Source of the DNA: an uncultured Nesterenkonia sp.
GTDB taxonomy: Bacteria > Actinomycetota > Actinomycetes > Actinomycetales > Micrococcaceae
Assembly (NCBI GenBank): GCA_947494195.1
Contig: CANLUC010000001.1
Location: 558,001-622,000 of the forward strand
Length of the DNA stretch: 64,000 nt
Reading direction: 5' to 3'
Of this stretch, positions 1-8,871 are shown one piece after another. Within the stretch, counting starts at the first letter, position 1, and every line of letters starts with the position of its first letter. The translations under genes and the position numbers were made by a program. The notes beneath the pieces are model-generated. The model ran no database searches, had not been told where the DNA came from, and saw nothing but the letters and a program-made list of their open reading frames with translations.

Positions 1-20
1 CATGGCGTGAAGGTGACCGG

Positions 21-26
21 TACGCT
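21..26 (+). promoter_or_regulatory. -10 hexamer TACGCT of leaderless GNAT gene
   Basis: TACGCT ends 6 nt before the ATG at 33, so transcription should begin at or next to the start codon. The -35 region is outside the window. Confidence 0.55.
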
Positions 27-32
27 CTGTCC

Positions 33-365
33 ATGACTGCGCAGAAGAACGTCCATCCCACGGCAGAGCTTCGCATCGACGAGGACCGGGGACGTGCCGA
101 GCTCTGGGACAGCATCAACGGTCAGCGCACCTTCATCGGATTCGTCGGATTCGTCCCGGAGACCCTGCGCGGCCAGGAGGTCACCCTTCTCCAACACACC
201 ATCGTGCACCCGCAGCACAGCAGACAGGGCTATGCGCGCTGCCTGGTGACCTTGCTGCTGGAGGAGTTCAAGGCCGAGGGCCGGCTCTTCGCCTCCGAGT
301 GCAGCTATATCGACGCCTACCTGCGCCGCTACCCTGAGTACCGCGCCCAGCAGGCCAGCGCCTGA
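33..365 (+). CDS. Small GNAT-type N-acetyltransferase (YjdJ-like)
   Basis: A 110-aa compact GNAT-fold protein, presumably transferring acetyl from acetyl-CoA to an unknown amine. The central segment [18 protein letters not shown] looks like the GNAT beta4 strand followed by the pyrophosphate-binding loop (RQGYA). The tail [14 protein letters not shown] is typical of the short COG2388 family, which is about 90-110 aa, so the protein is full length. No ribosome-binding site precedes the ATG; instead a -10 hexamer lies 6 nt upstream. It stands alone before thyA. The substrate is not recognisable. Confidence 0.75.
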   Translation: MTAQKNVHPTAELRIDEDRGRAELWDSINGQRTFIGFVGFVPETLRGQEVTLLQHTIVHPQHSRQGYARCLVTLLLEEFKAEGRLFASECSYIDAYLRRYPEYRAQQASA

Positions 366-432
366 GCCCACACCCGGGGCTTCGCGACCCAGACTCTTCA
401 GACCCGGCGCTCTCGTGGCCACACTCCCCCGG

Positions 433-438
433 TATGCT
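433..438 (+). promoter_or_regulatory. -10 hexamer TATGCT of thyA
   Basis: TATGCT ends 7 nt before the GTG at 446. An in-frame ATG at 434 lies inside this hexamer, which argues against using that ATG as the start. Confidence 0.6.
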
Positions 439-445
439 GTGGTCC

Positions 446-1255
446 GTGAACTCGACGATCCGCACCCCGTACGAGGACCTGCTCGCAGATGTGCTGAACT
501 CCGGCACGGCCAAGTCTGACCGGACTGGAACGGGCACCACCAGCGTGTTCGGTCGGCAGATCCGGTTCGATCTCGCAGAGTCCTTCCCCCTGGTGACCAC
601 CAAACGTGTGCACTTCAAGTCCGTGGCGCTGGAGCTGCTCTGGTTCCTGCGCGGTGACTCCAACGCCCGCTGGCTGCAGGAGCGCGGAGTGCGCATCTGG
701 AACGAATGGGCCGATGAAGACGGCGAACTCGGCCCCATCTACGGCGTGCAGTGGCGTTCCTGGCCCACCCCCTCGGGAGAGGACATCGACCAGATCTCCA
801 ATCTCATCACCTCGCTGAAGACCAGCCCTGACTCACGGCGGCATCTGGTCACCGCCTGGAACCCTGCGCAGATCTCCGAGATGGCGCTGCCTCCGTGTCA
901 CATCATGTTCCAGTTCTATGTGGCCGACGGCAGGCTCTCCTGCCAGCTGTACCAGCGCAGCGCCGACATGTTCCTCGGTGTGCCCTTCAACATCGCCTCC
1001 TACTCGCTGCTCACCCGGATGGTGGCCCAGCAGGTCGGACTCGAGCCCGGAGAGTTCATCTGGACCGGCGGGGACTGCCACATCTACGACAACCATCGAG
1101 ACCAGGTGCGCGAGCAGCTCTCCCGCACCCCCTACCCGGCCCCCCGGCTGGAGATCACGCGTCGTCCGGAATCGATCTTCGACTACGAGCTCGAGGACTT
1201 CGAGGTGCAGGACTACCAGCATCACCCCGCCATCAAGGCACCCGTCGCTGTATGA
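446..1255 (+). CDS. thyA: Thymidylate synthase
   Basis: Converts dUMP and 5,10-methylene-THF to dTMP and dihydrofolate. The catalytic Cys is in [12 protein letters not shown] (Cys151 from the GTG start), and the dUMP-binding stretch [18 protein letters not shown] and the [10 protein letters not shown] block are intact. Length is 269 aa against about 264 for the family. I start at GTG446 because the longer ATG434 form overlaps the -10 hexamer and there is no Shine-Dalgarno. The stop overlaps the folA start as ATGA at 1252-1255. The pairing makes sense because ThyA produces the dihydrofolate that FolA reduces. Confidence 0.96.
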   Translation: MNSTIRTPYEDLLADVLNSGTAKSDRTGTGTTSVFGRQIRFDLAESFPLVTTKRVHFKSVALELLWFLRGDSNARWLQERGVRIWNEWADEDGELGPIYGVQWRSWPTPSGEDIDQISNLITSLKTSPDSRRHLVTAWNPAQISEMALPPCHIMFQFYVADGRLSCQLYQRSADMFLGVPFNIASYSLLTRMVAQQVGLEPGEFIWTGGDCHIYDNHRDQVREQLSRTPYPAPRLEITRRPESIFDYELEDFEVQDYQHHPAIKAPVAV

Positions 1256-1821
1256 CCTCACCGCGGGCAGAGATCGGCATGATCTGGGCGCAGACGGCCT
1301 CCGGAGTGATCGGAGACGACGGCGGCATGCCCTGGCATCTGCCCGAGGACCTCGCGCACTTCAAGGAGCAGACGCGTGGATGTCCGGTGGTCATGGGCCG
1401 CCGGACCTGGGAGTCCTTCCCGGCGAAGTACCGCCCCCTGCCGGGCAGGACGAACATCGTGATCACCCGTGATCGGCAGGCCGCTGTCGAGATCACCCGA
1501 CTCGGCGGCCAGACGGTCACGAGTCTGGACGCCGGGCTGGAGCTCGCGGCCGGCTCCGGCGCGGAGAGGATCTGGATCATCGGCGGGGGTCGGGTCTACG
1601 CCGAGGCCGTGGAACGCTCCGCGGCGGAGCTCGCGGTGATCACCGTGATCCAGACCGAGGTCTCCGGTGACACCTCGGCTCCACAGCTTAACGAGGAATG
1701 GCGACTGGACCGCCGCGATCCCCCCGCCGGCACCCACCGCGGCGCCAACGGGCTGGAGTATCACATCGAGACCCACCGACGCGGAGACGGCGCCTCGCGA
1801 CACCTCCGGAGAGGAGCCTGA
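1252..1821 (+). CDS. folA: Dihydrofolate reductase
   Basis: NADPH-dependent reduction of dihydrofolate to THF. Family hallmarks are present: [20 protein letters not shown] (N-terminal substrate/NADPH strand and Met20-like loop), LPEDLAHFK (acidic catalytic residue), [12 protein letters not shown], and [14 protein letters not shown] (nicotinamide-binding GG). It is 189 aa, somewhat longer than the usual 160 or so; the extra residues are an Arg-rich C-terminal tail. The ATG overlaps the thyA stop by four bases, so it is probably translationally coupled. The next gene starts one base after the stop. Confidence 0.95.
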   Translation: MTSPRAEIGMIWAQTASGVIGDDGGMPWHLPEDLAHFKEQTRGCPVVMGRRTWESFPAKYRPLPGRTNIVITRDRQAAVEITRLGGQTVTSLDAGLELAAGSGAERIWIIGGGRVYAEAVERSAAELAVITVIQTEVSGDTSAPQLNEEWRLDRRDPPAGTHRGANGLEYHIETHRRGDGASRHLRRGA

Positions 1822-1822
1822 G

Positions 1823-2107
1823 ATGCCCGAGAACCTGCGCACCGAACACGCCCAGGGAGCCAGCGGAAACAGTGGGACCAACGGCGCCCCCTCCGCCGTG
1901 GTGCTGGGCATGGTCGGCTATGTGATCTTCCCGATTCTGGCTCTGGTCACGGTCGCTCTGGGATTCATCCTGGTGCTCAATGACCGTCTGGTGCCCGGGC
2001 TGATCTTCATCCTGATCATCGCGCAGGTCTGGGTCATCGGGGGGCTGTGGGCGCATTTCCGGCGTCGTCGGCTGGTCGCACCGGAAACTGGTGACGAGCG
2101 CCTCTGA
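1823..2107 (+). CDS. Small two-TM membrane protein downstream of folA
   Basis: A 94-aa protein of unknown function. After a polar, disordered N-terminus of about 28 residues there are two hydrophobic helices ([20 protein letters not shown] and [20 protein letters not shown]), then a basic RRRR cytosolic end. I use the ATG at 1823, preceded by GAGAGGAG; the longer in-frame reading overlaps folA and is not hydrophobic or conserved-looking. It is the third gene of the thyA-folA operon. No enzymatic motif is visible. Confidence 0.75.
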   Translation: MPENLRTEHAQGASGNSGTNGAPSAVVLGMVGYVIFPILALVTVALGFILVLNDRLVPGLIFILIIAQVWVIGGLWAHFRRRRLVAPETGDERL

Positions 2108-2126
2108 CGCGCCGCAGCGACTCCGC

Positions 2127-2132
2127 TACCCT
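2127..2132 (+). promoter_or_regulatory. -10 hexamer TACCCT of asd
   Basis: TACCCT ends 6 nt before ATG2139. It lies after the stop of the preceding gene, giving asd its own leaderless promoter. Confidence 0.6.
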
Positions 2133-2138
2133 GGAGCT

Positions 2139-3347
2139 ATGACTTCTGTTGTCTCCTCCTCCGCGTCCCCTGCCCTTTCTGCCGTGACCGGCGAGACCCC
2201 GTCGGTGGGTCTGATCGGATGGCGCGGCATGGTCGGTTCCGTGCTGATCCGCCGCATGCTCGATGAGGGCGACTTCGCCCACATCAACCCGGTGTTCTTC
2301 TCCACCTCCAATGCTGGAGGCCAGGCTCCGAGTTTCGACGGCGTGACTCCCGAGGAGACCACGCTGCAGGACGCCTTCGACCTGGACACCCTGGTGAAGC
2401 TGCCCATCATCGTGACCGCCCAGGGTGGGGACTACACCAGCGAGGTCTACCCCAAGCTGCGTGAGGCCGGCTGGAACGGCCTCTGGATCGACGCCGCGTC
2501 CACGCTGCGGATGGCCGAGACCTCGATCATCGCGCTGGACCCGATCAACCGGGACGTGATCGACGCAGGCCTCAAGGCCGGGGTCAAGGAGTTCATCGGT
2601 GGCAACTGCACCGTCTCGAACATGCTCATGGGCCTGGGCGGACTGTTCAAGGAAGACCTGGTCGAGTGGGGCACGGCGATGACCTACCAGGCGGCCTCCG
2701 GCGGCGGTGCGAAGCATATGCGCGAGCTGCTCGCCCAGTTCGGCACCCTGCACTCGGCGGTCGCCGAGCAGATGGCCGATCCCGCCTCCGCCATCCTGGA
2801 CATCGACCGCGGAGTGCTCACGGCGCAGAAGAACGACCTCGATGCCTCGCAGTTCGGGGTGCCGCTGGCCGGTTCGCTGATCCCCTGGATCGACGCCGAT
2901 CTGGGCAACGGTGTGGCCAAGGAGGAGTGGAAGGCCGGGGTGGAGACCAACAAGATCCTGGGCCGTGGAGAGAACCTGGCACCGGGTGTCTCGGCCCGCG
3001 GCGCGGCAGTGCCGTTCGACTCGCTCTGCGTCCGCGTGGGCGCGCTGCGCTCGCACTCCCAGGCATTGACATTGAAGCTGCGCGAGGATCTGCCGCTGGC
3101 GCAGATCGAGGAGGTCATCGCCTCCGGCACCGAATGGGCCAAGCTGGTGCCCAATGAGAAGGGCGCCACGATGGAGCAGCTGACACCGGTCGCCGTCACC
3201 GGCACGCTGGACATCCCCGTGGGACGCGTGCGCAAGCTCGAGATGGGCCCGGAGTACATCTCGGCTTTCACCGTCGGTGACCAGCTGCTGTGGGGCGCGG
3301 CAGAACCGCTGCGCCGGATGCTGCTCATCGCGGTCGGCAAGCTCTGA
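2139..3347 (+). CDS. asd: Aspartate-semialdehyde dehydrogenase, Gram-negative (E. coli-like) type
   Basis: NADPH-dependent conversion of L-aspartyl-4-phosphate to aspartate semialdehyde, feeding Lys/DAP, Met and Thr synthesis. Signature blocks are [17 protein letters not shown] (nucleotide binding), [30 protein letters not shown], and [17 protein letters not shown] with catalytic Cys157. The end [19 protein letters not shown] is also conserved. These motifs match the E. coli/Vibrio Asd type rather than the shorter GATG-x-VG type common in Gram-positive bacteria. At 402 aa it is slightly longer than E. coli Asd because of a Ser/Ala-rich N-terminus. ATG2139 is preferred over the upstream in-frame start because of the -10 position. 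Confidence 0.95.
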   Translation: MTSVVSSSASPALSAVTGETPSVGLIGWRGMVGSVLIRRMLDEGDFAHINPVFFSTSNAGGQAPSFDGVTPEETTLQDAFDLDTLVKLPIIVTAQGGDYTSEVYPKLREAGWNGLWIDAASTLRMAETSIIALDPINRDVIDAGLKAGVKEFIGGNCTVSNMLMGLGGLFKEDLVEWGTAMTYQAASGGGAKHMRELLAQFGTLHSAVAEQMADPASAILDIDRGVLTAQKNDLDASQFGVPLAGSLIPWIDADLGNGVAKEEWKAGVETNKILGRGENLAPGVSARGAAVPFDSLCVRVGALRSHSQALTLKLREDLPLAQIEEVIASGTEWAKLVPNEKGATMEQLTPVAVTGTLDIPVGRVRKLEMGPEYISAFTVGDQLLWGAAEPLRRMLLIAVGKL

Positions 3348-3380
3348 CCCGCGCCTGACAGACGCCTGACGCACCGTCCA

Positions 3381-3417
3381 GCGGAGCCGCTCCAGCCTGA
3401 GGCTGGGGCGGCTCCGC
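3381..3417. terminator. Bidirectional hairpin between asd and murB
   Basis: A 17-bp stem (one T-G wobble) with a 3-nt loop, GCGGAGCCGC...GCGGCTCCGC. It separates the convergent asd and murB stops. There is no strong U-tract on either side. Confidence 0.75.
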
Positions 3418-3422
3418 TCGTC

Positions 3423-4601
3423 TCAGAGTGCGTGCCCGATCAGCACCGGTTCCTGGTGCATGGTGATCCCGAACCGGGTGCGGACCTGGTCCCGGGCCGC
3501 GCGCGCCACGGTGAGCAGGTCATCGGTGGTCGCCGCTCCACGGTTGGTCACCGCGAGCGTGTGCTTGGTGGACAGCGAGGCGCGACCCTCGGCGATGCCC
3601 CTGCCCTGGGCACCGCGGCCCGCGGCCGGCCCGTCCGGAAGTCCGAAACCCTTGCCGCAGCCGGCCTGATCGATCAACCAGGCAGCGGAGAGCTTGACCA
3701 GCGGCGTGCCGGAGTCATCGGTGCCCGCGGAGAACTTCGGAGCGTCGGCGGGCAGCGCGGCGGCCGTCTCCTTCGGCACGATCGGATTGGTGAAGAAGGA
3801 ACCGGTGGACCAGGTGTCGTGGTCGGCCTCACTGAGCACCATTCCTTTGCCCGCGCGCAGCCGCAGCACCGTCCGGCGGACCTCGTGGAGCGGGGCGCGC
3901 CGCTCGTGATCTGCGCTCTCGGCGTCCAGGCCCAGGGTCCTGGCGAGTTCGCCGTAGCGCACCGGGTTGGAGAGCCCGTCGGGGCGGTTCTGCAGCAGGA
4001 AGCGCACCGAGAGCACCACGTAGCGCGGGGAACCATGCACGGTGGTCTGTTTCAGCAGCGAGTCCCGGTAGCCGAACCGCAGCTGTTCCTTTGTGAAGCT
4101 GATCAGCTCGCCCTGTGCCCGGTCGAAGACCTGGATGTCCTTGAGCGTCTGCGCGACGTCGGCGCCGTAGGCCCCGACGTTCTGCACCGGCACCGCGCCG
4201 GTGGAGCCGGGGATCCCGGAGAGCGCCTCGAGACCGGTGAGGCCTCGGGCCACGCTGAACCGGACGGCGTCGTCCCAGTCATGCCCTGCTGACACGCTCA
4301 TCAGCACCTTGCCGGCGCTGTGCTCCTCGGTGTCGATCCCGGAGAAGGCGAGCTGCAGCACGGTGCCGGGAAAGCCTTCTTCGCTGACCAGGAGGTTGGA
4401 CCCGCCGCCGAGCACGATCAGCGTGTCGTGACCGGATTCGCGCTCATGCTCCTCGGGCAGCGGGTGGGCGCGGAGCACCTCGAGCGCCTCGGCCGGGGTC
4501 TCGGCCCGGATCCAACGGCCTGCGGGGCCTCCGACTCGGGCGGTGGTGTGGTCGCGGAAGCGGCCGGATGGGCTGCTGGAGCGGGAGTCGACGCTGGTCA
4601 C
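3423..4601 (-). CDS. murB: UDP-N-acetylenolpyruvoylglucosamine reductase
   Basis: FAD/NADPH reductase that makes UDP-MurNAc for peptidoglycan. Seen are RVGGPAGRWI, the FAD-binding LGGGSNLLVSEEGFPG, SGIPGSTGAVPVQNVGAYG, the proton-donor block WSTGSFFTNP, LIDQAGCGKGF, and the C-terminal MHQEPVLIGH containing the catalytic Glu. Length is 392 aa, within the long actinobacterial range. The start is GTG (4601), with a -10 hexamer 7 nt upstream and no ribosome-binding site. In related genomes murB commonly neighbours the MaoC dehydratases found at 7.4-8.3 kb; here an ABC transporter lies between. Confidence 0.95.
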   Translation of the reverse strand: MTSVDSRSSSPSGRFRDHTTARVGGPAGRWIRAETPAEALEVLRAHPLPEEHERESGHDTLIVLGGGSNLLVSEEGFPGTVLQLAFSGIDTEEHSAGKVLMSVSAGHDWDDAVRFSVARGLTGLEALSGIPGSTGAVPVQNVGAYGADVAQTLKDIQVFDRAQGELISFTKEQLRFGYRDSLLKQTTVHGSPRYVVLSVRFLLQNRPDGLSNPVRYGELARTLGLDAESADHERRAPLHEVRRTVLRLRAGKGMVLSEADHDTWSTGSFFTNPIVPKETAAALPADAPKFSAGTDDSGTPLVKLSAAWLIDQAGCGKGFGLPDGPAAGRGAQGRGIAEGRASLSTKHTLAVTNRGAATTDDLLTVARAARDQVRTRFGITMHQEPVLIGHAL

Positions 4602-4608
4602 AGCGCAG

Positions 4609-4614
4609 AGCCTA
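4609..4614 (-). promoter_or_regulatory. -10 hexamer TAGGCT of murB
   Basis: On the minus strand TAGGCT ends 7 nt before the GTG start at 4601. It supports the GTG as the true start. Confidence 0.6.
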
Positions 4615-4672
4615 CCGGGCTGAGCGGAGAATCAGCACCCCGACCGTGAAGTGTGTCCGGGTGCTCGGCTGC

Positions 4673-5500
4673 TCACTCCGCGAGCGGATTCAGCACGCGG
4701 CGCAGGAAGTCCTGGGTGCGCGGCTGCTGCGGGTTGCCGATGACCTCGGTGGCAGGCCCTTCTTCGACCACCAGGCCCTGATCCATGAACACCACCCGGT
4801 CTGCGACCTCACGGGCGAAGCCCATCTCGTGGGTGACCACGAGCATCGTCATTCCAGCTTCGGCAAGCTTGCGCATGCTCGCCAGGACGTCTCCGACCGT
4901 CTCGGGATCGAGCGCGGAGGTGGGCTCGTCGAAGAGCATCAGCTGCGGCTTCATGGTCAGCGCGCGGGCGATGGCCACTCGCTGCTGCTGGCCGCCGGAG
5001 AGCTGGTCGGGCCGGCGGTCGGACAGGTGCTTCAGGCCCACCGCGTCCAGCTGGGCCAATGCCTCGGCCTCGGCCTCCGCCTTGGACTGCCCGAGCACTC
5101 GGCGCGGGGTGATCGTGCAGTTCTCCAGCACGCTCAGGTGCGGGAACAGGTTGAACTGCTGGAAGACCATGCCGATCTGACGGCGCATGGCATCGAGGTT
5201 CACATCCGGGTGGGTGGCTTCGTGCTCACCCACGGTGATGGTGCCCGCGTTGGGGTTCTCGAGCCGGTTCACGCAGCGCAGCAGCGTGGACTTTCCCGAG
5301 CCGGAGGCTCCGATGAGGCACACGACTTCCCCGGGAGCGACCTCCATGTCGATGCCCTTGAGCACCTCGTTGTCTCCGAAGGACTTGTGCAGTCCGGAGA
5401 TCGTCACGCCGGCTGCGCTGTAGGCGCCTGCGGCCTCGGCCGGGTCAGCGCCCCGCGTCGCGGCATCTGTGGACTGATTCTGGCTCATGTTCGCGTCCAT
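4673..5500 (-). CDS. Polar amino-acid ABC transporter, ATP-binding protein
   Basis: Cytosolic ATPase of a HisP/GlnQ-type importer, 275 aa. Walker [11 protein letters not shown]-loop [12 protein letters not shown], signature [15 protein letters not shown], Walker [15 protein letters not shown] and the switch His in VVTHEMGFA are all intact. A poorly conserved 25-residue N-terminal extension precedes the domain. It is the last gene of a three-gene operon (binding protein, permease, ATPase); only two bases separate it from the permease. The substrate cannot be told from sequence; the family imports Glu/Gln, Arg/His or cystine. Confidence 0.93.
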   Translation of the reverse strand: MDANMSQNQSTDAATRGADPAEAAGAYSAAGVTISGLHKSFGDNEVLKGIDMEVAPGEVVCLIGASGSGKSTLLRCVNRLENPNAGTITVGEHEATHPDVNLDAMRRQIGMVFQQFNLFPHLSVLENCTITPRRVLGQSKAEAEAEALAQLDAVGLKHLSDRRPDQLSGGQQQRVAIARALTMKPQLMLFDEPTSALDPETVGDVLASMRKLAEAGMTMLVVTHEMGFAREVADRVVFMDQGLVVEEGPATEVIGNPQQPRTQDFLRRVLNPLAE

Positions 5501-5502
5501 CT

Positions 5503-6297
5503 CTACTTCTTCCCCGTCCGGGGGGTGCGGTGCTCCATGCGGCGTGCCAGCAGCGAGAGCGGCACCGTGAGCAGCAGGTAGCAGAATCCGGCGATCACCA
5601 GCGGGGTGAGTCCGGCCTGGTAGATGTTGATCCCGTCGCGGCCCATCTTGGTGAGCTCTGCGGCGCCGCCGGCCATGCCGACCACGAAGATTAGCGAGGA
5701 GTCCTTGGTCAGCAGGATCGCCTCATTGGTGAGCGGGGGCAGCACGATTCTGAAGGCCTGGGGGATCTGGATGGTCACCATCGCCCGCCAGGCGGGCATG
5801 CCCAGGGCGCGGGCCGCCTCGATCTGTCCCTTGGGGACCGCCTGCAGGCCTGCGCGCAGCGTTTCGGCGATATATGCGCTGGCCACGATCGCCAGCGCGG
5901 AGCCGGCGATCTGAAGGGTGGAGAGATTCACGCCGAAAGCCAGCGACGCACCGAAACCGAGCGCGATGAACACCAGGATCGCAGGGATGCCTCGGAAGAA
6001 CTCGATATATCCGGTGGCGACCCACCGGTAGACCGGGAACGAGGACATGCGCATGAGCGCCAGCAGCGTCCCGCCGAGCAGGCCGAAGATGAAGCCCACC
6101 ACGGTGTACTTGACTGTGTTGAACAGTCCCACCGTGATGATCTCCGGGAACATCGGTCCGAGATTCTCGATGGAGAAGAAGCTGTTGCGGATCGCGGACC
6201 AGTCGACCATCACGGCCAGCACGATCACGATCGCAAGGAAGATACCTGCCTGGATCCCGAGGCTCACTCGCGCTCGGTCACGGGTTGTCATTGCCAT
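5503..6297 (-). CDS. Polar amino-acid ABC transporter, permease
   Basis: A 264-aa HisM/GlnP-type membrane subunit. Several hydrophobic helices are visible, beginning [20 protein letters not shown]. The EAA loop [20 protein letters not shown]...EAARALGM contacts the ATPase. Only one permease gene is present, so the transporter is expected to be a homodimer. It is preceded by its binding protein (5-nt gap) and followed by the ATPase. Confidence 0.92.
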   Translation of the reverse strand: MAMTTRDRARVSLGIQAGIFLAIVIVLAVMVDWSAIRNSFFSIENLGPMFPEIITVGLFNTVKYTVVGFIFGLLGGTLLALMRMSSFPVYRWVATGYIEFFRGIPAILVFIALGFGASLAFGVNLSTLQIAGSALAIVASAYIAETLRAGLQAVPKGQIEAARALGMPAWRAMVTIQIPQAFRIVLPPLTNEAILLTKDSSLIFVVGMAGGAAELTKMGRDGINIYQAGLTPLVIAGFCYLLLTVPLSLLARRMEHRTPRTGKK

Positions 6298-6302
6298 GAG
6301 GC

Positions 6303-7241
6303 TTAGTTTTCGCCCTCGTCTGTGGACTCTTCCTCGGCGGGCTCTTCATCGGCAGCTTCATCGTCCGCAGTCTCATCATCTGCTGCGTCTTCCTGGAGCT
6401 CTTCGGGGGTGTCACCCTCGCGGAACCAGCGGTCTTCGATCTCCTGCAGGCCGCCGGAGGCCTCGAGCTCGGCGAGGACCTCGTTGACCGCGTCGATCAG
6501 CTGATCGTTCTCCGAGGCGGCTGCGATGCCCAGCTGCTCGCCGGTGTCGATCTCTTCGATGAATTCGGCTGTGTCAGACTCTCCGGCCTGGTAGCCCAGG
6601 ATGGAGATGTTGCCGATCGCGGCGTCGACCTGGCCGGACTCGAGTCCCTGGATCAGCAGACCGGAGTCGGTGTACTCGCGGACCTCGTAGCCGTTCTCCT
6701 CGGCGTAGCTGGCACCGGTGGTCTCCGTCTGCACACCGACGGTGAGCCCCTCGAGGTCATCGAGTGAGCTGACGTCGGCCTCGGTGGCTGCCATCAGGCC
6801 CAGGTTGTCATCCAGGTAGGGCTCGGAGAAGAGCATGTTGCCCGCGCGCTCCTCGGTAATGGTCATACCGGAGATGGCGAGGTCACAGGTGCCCGCGTCC
6901 AGGGCGACACCGGACTGGATGCCTTCGAAGCCGGTCTGCACGACCTCCAGCTCGGCGTCCATCGCCTCGGCGATGGTCTGGGCGATGTCGATGTCGAAGC
7001 CGACGACGGTGCCCTCCTCGTCGAAGTACTCGAACGGCGGGTAGGGCACATCGGAGCAGACCTGAAGAGTGCCTTCGTTGTTGAGCTCGACCTCACCGAG
7101 ATCGACGTCCACGGTGACCTCGTTCTGCGGCTCGGCTTCGACACTCTCTTCAGCCTCATCGCCACCGCCGCAGGCAGTGAGGACAAGCGCTGCCAGCGCG
7201 GAGGCGCCTACGGCCTTGGCCGCGGTCTTGTGCATAGGCAT
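6303..7241 (-). CDS. Amino-acid ABC transporter substrate-binding lipoprotein (SBP_bac_3)
   Basis: A 312-aa exported binding protein. The N-terminus has KTAAKAVGASALAALVLTACGG, in which LTAC is a lipobox, so Cys would be lipidated. The mature part has the family-3 pattern VCSDVPYPPFEYFDEEGTVV, GFDIDIAQTIAEAMDAELE and CDLAISGMTITEERAGNMLF. The last 40 or so residues are almost entirely Asp/Glu/Ala/Thr repeats, an unusual acidic tail that would fit a halotolerant surface or a spacer. Start ATG7241 follows AAGGAT. A perfect TATAAT -10 lies about 50 nt upstream. Confidence 0.92.
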   Translation of the reverse strand: MPMHKTAAKAVGASALAALVLTACGGGDEAEESVEAEPQNEVTVDVDLGEVELNNEGTLQVCSDVPYPPFEYFDEEGTVVGFDIDIAQTIAEAMDAELEVVQTGFEGIQSGVALDAGTCDLAISGMTITEERAGNMLFSEPYLDDNLGLMAATEADVSSLDDLEGLTVGVQTETTGASYAEENGYEVREYTDSGLLIQGLESGQVDAAIGNISILGYQAGESDTAEFIEEIDTGEQLGIAAASENDQLIDAVNEVLAELEASGGLQEIEDRWFREGDTPEELQEDAADDETADDEAADEEPAEEESTDEGEN

Positions 7242-7291
7242 TTTGGGATCCTTAGGTTGGTCGTCGCATCTGGACTCAGACGGTCCCCGCG

Positions 7292-7297
7292 ATTATA
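7292..7297 (-). promoter_or_regulatory. TATAAT -10 element upstream of the amino-acid ABC operon
   Basis: A perfect consensus TATAAT on the minus strand, rare in this GC-rich window. Transcription would start near 7285, giving a leader of about 45 nt. I see no convincing -35 box. Confidence 0.6.
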
Positions 7298-7367
7298 CGG
7301 TGATGCTGTGTTTCAGCCCTATGTCGGCCGGGCACAGGCTTGACGGCGTTTCTCTCTGCCGAGCCGG

Positions 7368-7871
7368 TCAGAGCAGCACGATCGCCTGCGACTTCGCCAG
7401 CACCTTGGTCCGTGCCGGCTCCTGGTCTGCTTCGGGGGAGAGCTCCTGCCCCTGTGTCTCGGTGGGGGCGCCGAGCAGCTCCACGGTGAGATCGACCCTG
7501 ATCCGCCGCTCCTCGGCGTCGACTGCGCCGATCTTGCCGGTGATGAGCAGCCGCGCCGTCGGGGTCTCGGGTGATCCGGTCTGCACATCGGGCACCGGCA
7601 CCGGTTTGGTGAACCGGGCCTGGTAGTCGACGACGGCGCCCGGGTCGCCGGCCCAGTCGCTGACCAGTCCGACGGCGGAACCCATGGTGAGCATCCCGTG
7701 GGCGATGACGCCGTCGAGGCCGACCTCGTGGGCGAAGCGGTCGTTCCAGTGGATGGGATTGTGGTCCCCTGAGGCCGCGGCGTAGCGCAGCAGGTCGGCG
7801 CGGGAGAAGCTCAGCTCACGGGACCCGATCTGCTGTCCCTTCTCCAGGTCGGCGAGCACGGGCTTGTTCAC
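7368..7871 (-). CDS. MaoC-like dehydratase (HadB-like)
   Basis: A 167-aa hot-dog-fold hydratase. The catalytic motif is in YAAASGDHNPIHWNDRFAHE, followed by GVIAHGMLTMG, the standard MaoC hydratase-2 block with Asp and His. By analogy with HadA/HadB it would dehydrate 3-hydroxyacyl thioesters, perhaps in fatty-acid synthesis. It overlaps the upstream MaoC gene by four bases, suggesting a heterodimer in which this subunit carries catalysis. A C-terminal extension rich in Glu, Thr and Pro is atypical. Confidence 0.88.
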   Translation of the reverse strand: MNKPVLADLEKGQQIGSRELSFSRADLLRYAAASGDHNPIHWNDRFAHEVGLDGVIAHGMLTMGSAVGLVSDWAGDPGAVVDYQARFTKPVPVPDVQTGSPETPTARLLITGKIGAVDAEERRIRVDLTVELLGAPTETQGQELSPEADQEPARTKVLAKSQAIVLL

Positions 7872-8320
7872 GCGGGATCCTCCTCGGTGCGGACCAGCAG
7901 GCTGGAGGTGACGGTGGCGCGCGGTTCGCCGTCGGCCGCGCTGATCTCGACCCGGGTGGTGACCATGGCTCCAGCGCCCATGGTGCGGATGCGCTCCAGG
8001 GTGACCTGGGCCTGGAGAGTGTCACCGGCGAGGATCGGGTGCTGATGGGTGAAACGCTCTTCGGCGTGGACCACTCGGCTGAAGTCGATGCCGGCCTCGG
8101 CGTCGTTGACCACGGCCGCCTCCGCACGCTGGGCGACGATCACAGCGAAGCTCGGCGGCGCCACAAGGTCGCGATGCCCCAGCGCCTGAGCGGCCTCGAG
8201 CTCATGGTGCGCGGGGTGGTCGGCCTTGACCGCCTGGGCGAACTCGCGGATCGCCTCACGGCTGACCTGGTAGGGCGCAGCGGGCGGATACTGGTGCCCC
8301 TGCCGGTCTTGGTTGATCAT
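7868..8320 (-). CDS. MaoC N-terminal-like dehydratase subunit (HadA-like)
   Basis: A 150-aa FAS1-type dehydratase-domain protein: YQVSREAIREFAQAVKADHP at the start, VAPPSFAVIVAQRA in the middle, and RVVHAEERFTHQHPILAGD as the second conserved block. It lacks the DHNPIH catalytic motif of its partner, as expected for the structural HadA subunit. The ATGA overlap with the downstream gene implies coupling. The pair is near murB, an arrangement I recall from Micrococcaceae and mycobacteria. Confidence 0.87.
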   Translation of the reverse strand: MINQDRQGHQYPPAAPYQVSREAIREFAQAVKADHPAHHELEAAQALGHRDLVAPPSFAVIVAQRAEAAVVNDAEAGIDFSRVVHAEERFTHQHPILAGDTLQAQVTLERIRTMGAGAMVTTRVEISAADGEPRATVTSSLLVRTEEDPA

Positions 8321-8584
8321 TCAGTCTTCCTCGGAGGCTCGACGGGACAGGATCTGGGCGGCCTGGCGCCTGCGCAGACCGATCGCGATCAGGTGACTCA
8401 GGATCCCGGCGCCCAGGCAGAACAGCCCGAAGCTGCGCAGCGAGCCGACGCCGTCGCCGGGTTCCATGACGGCGGCCAGAATCACCAGCACGACTCCGAT
8501 GCCGGTGGCCGCCATACCGGTCACCAGCGTCACGCGGTAGGCGCGGGTCCCGCTGCTCCACGGGTCGAAGGACTGAGTGCTCAC
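8321..8584 (-). CDS. Small two-TM membrane protein
   Basis: An 87-aa protein of unknown function with helices VTLVTGMAATGIGVVLVILA and SFGLFCLGAGILSHLIAIGL and a basic cytosolic tail (RRRQAAQILSRRASEED). The start is GTG8584, chosen because a -10 hexamer (TAGGCT) ends 7 nt before it; a longer in-frame extension lacks hydrophobic or family features. It directly abuts the HadA-like gene, so the two are probably one transcript. Confidence 0.72.
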   Translation of the reverse strand: MSTQSFDPWSSGTRAYRVTLVTGMAATGIGVVLVILAAVMEPGDGVGSLRSFGLFCLGAGILSHLIAIGLRRRQAAQILSRRASEED

Positions 8585-8591
8585 GGCGGAC

Positions 8592-8597
8592 AGCCTA
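8592..8597 (-). promoter_or_regulatory. -10 hexamer TAGGCT of the 8584-8321 gene
   Basis: Ends 7 nt before GTG8584 on the minus strand; probably drives the small membrane protein and both MaoC genes. Confidence 0.55.
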
Positions 8598-8871
8598 CAG
8601 GTCGGCACCTGCGCGTGTGGCAGCGCTGCCCAGGCCTCGACGGCGGCGTGGATGTTCCCCCGAAGCCAGAGATTCGCCCAGCACGCGGTACGCTGGCGGG
8701 GCCCCCACCGGCTGGGCACGTCCGACGCGTCGATCTCTTGCGAATCCGCTGGACCAGTTTGTGCTCCGGGACCTGTATGCCGAGACTGCTCGGACGTCCC
8801 CGCCCCGCCGTGGGTGCCGTACGGGCACCGTCCCGCCACGTGCATGACCAATCGCATCCGAGGAGGACTCC

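Noticed and set aside
434-445. ATG434 as the thyA start
   Set aside because: It overlaps the -10 hexamer TATGCT, and no ribosome-binding site precedes it.
2034-3374. A 446-codon minus-strand frame opposite asd
   Set aside because: Rich in His, Gln, Arg and Asp with no motif; asd on the plus strand is complete.
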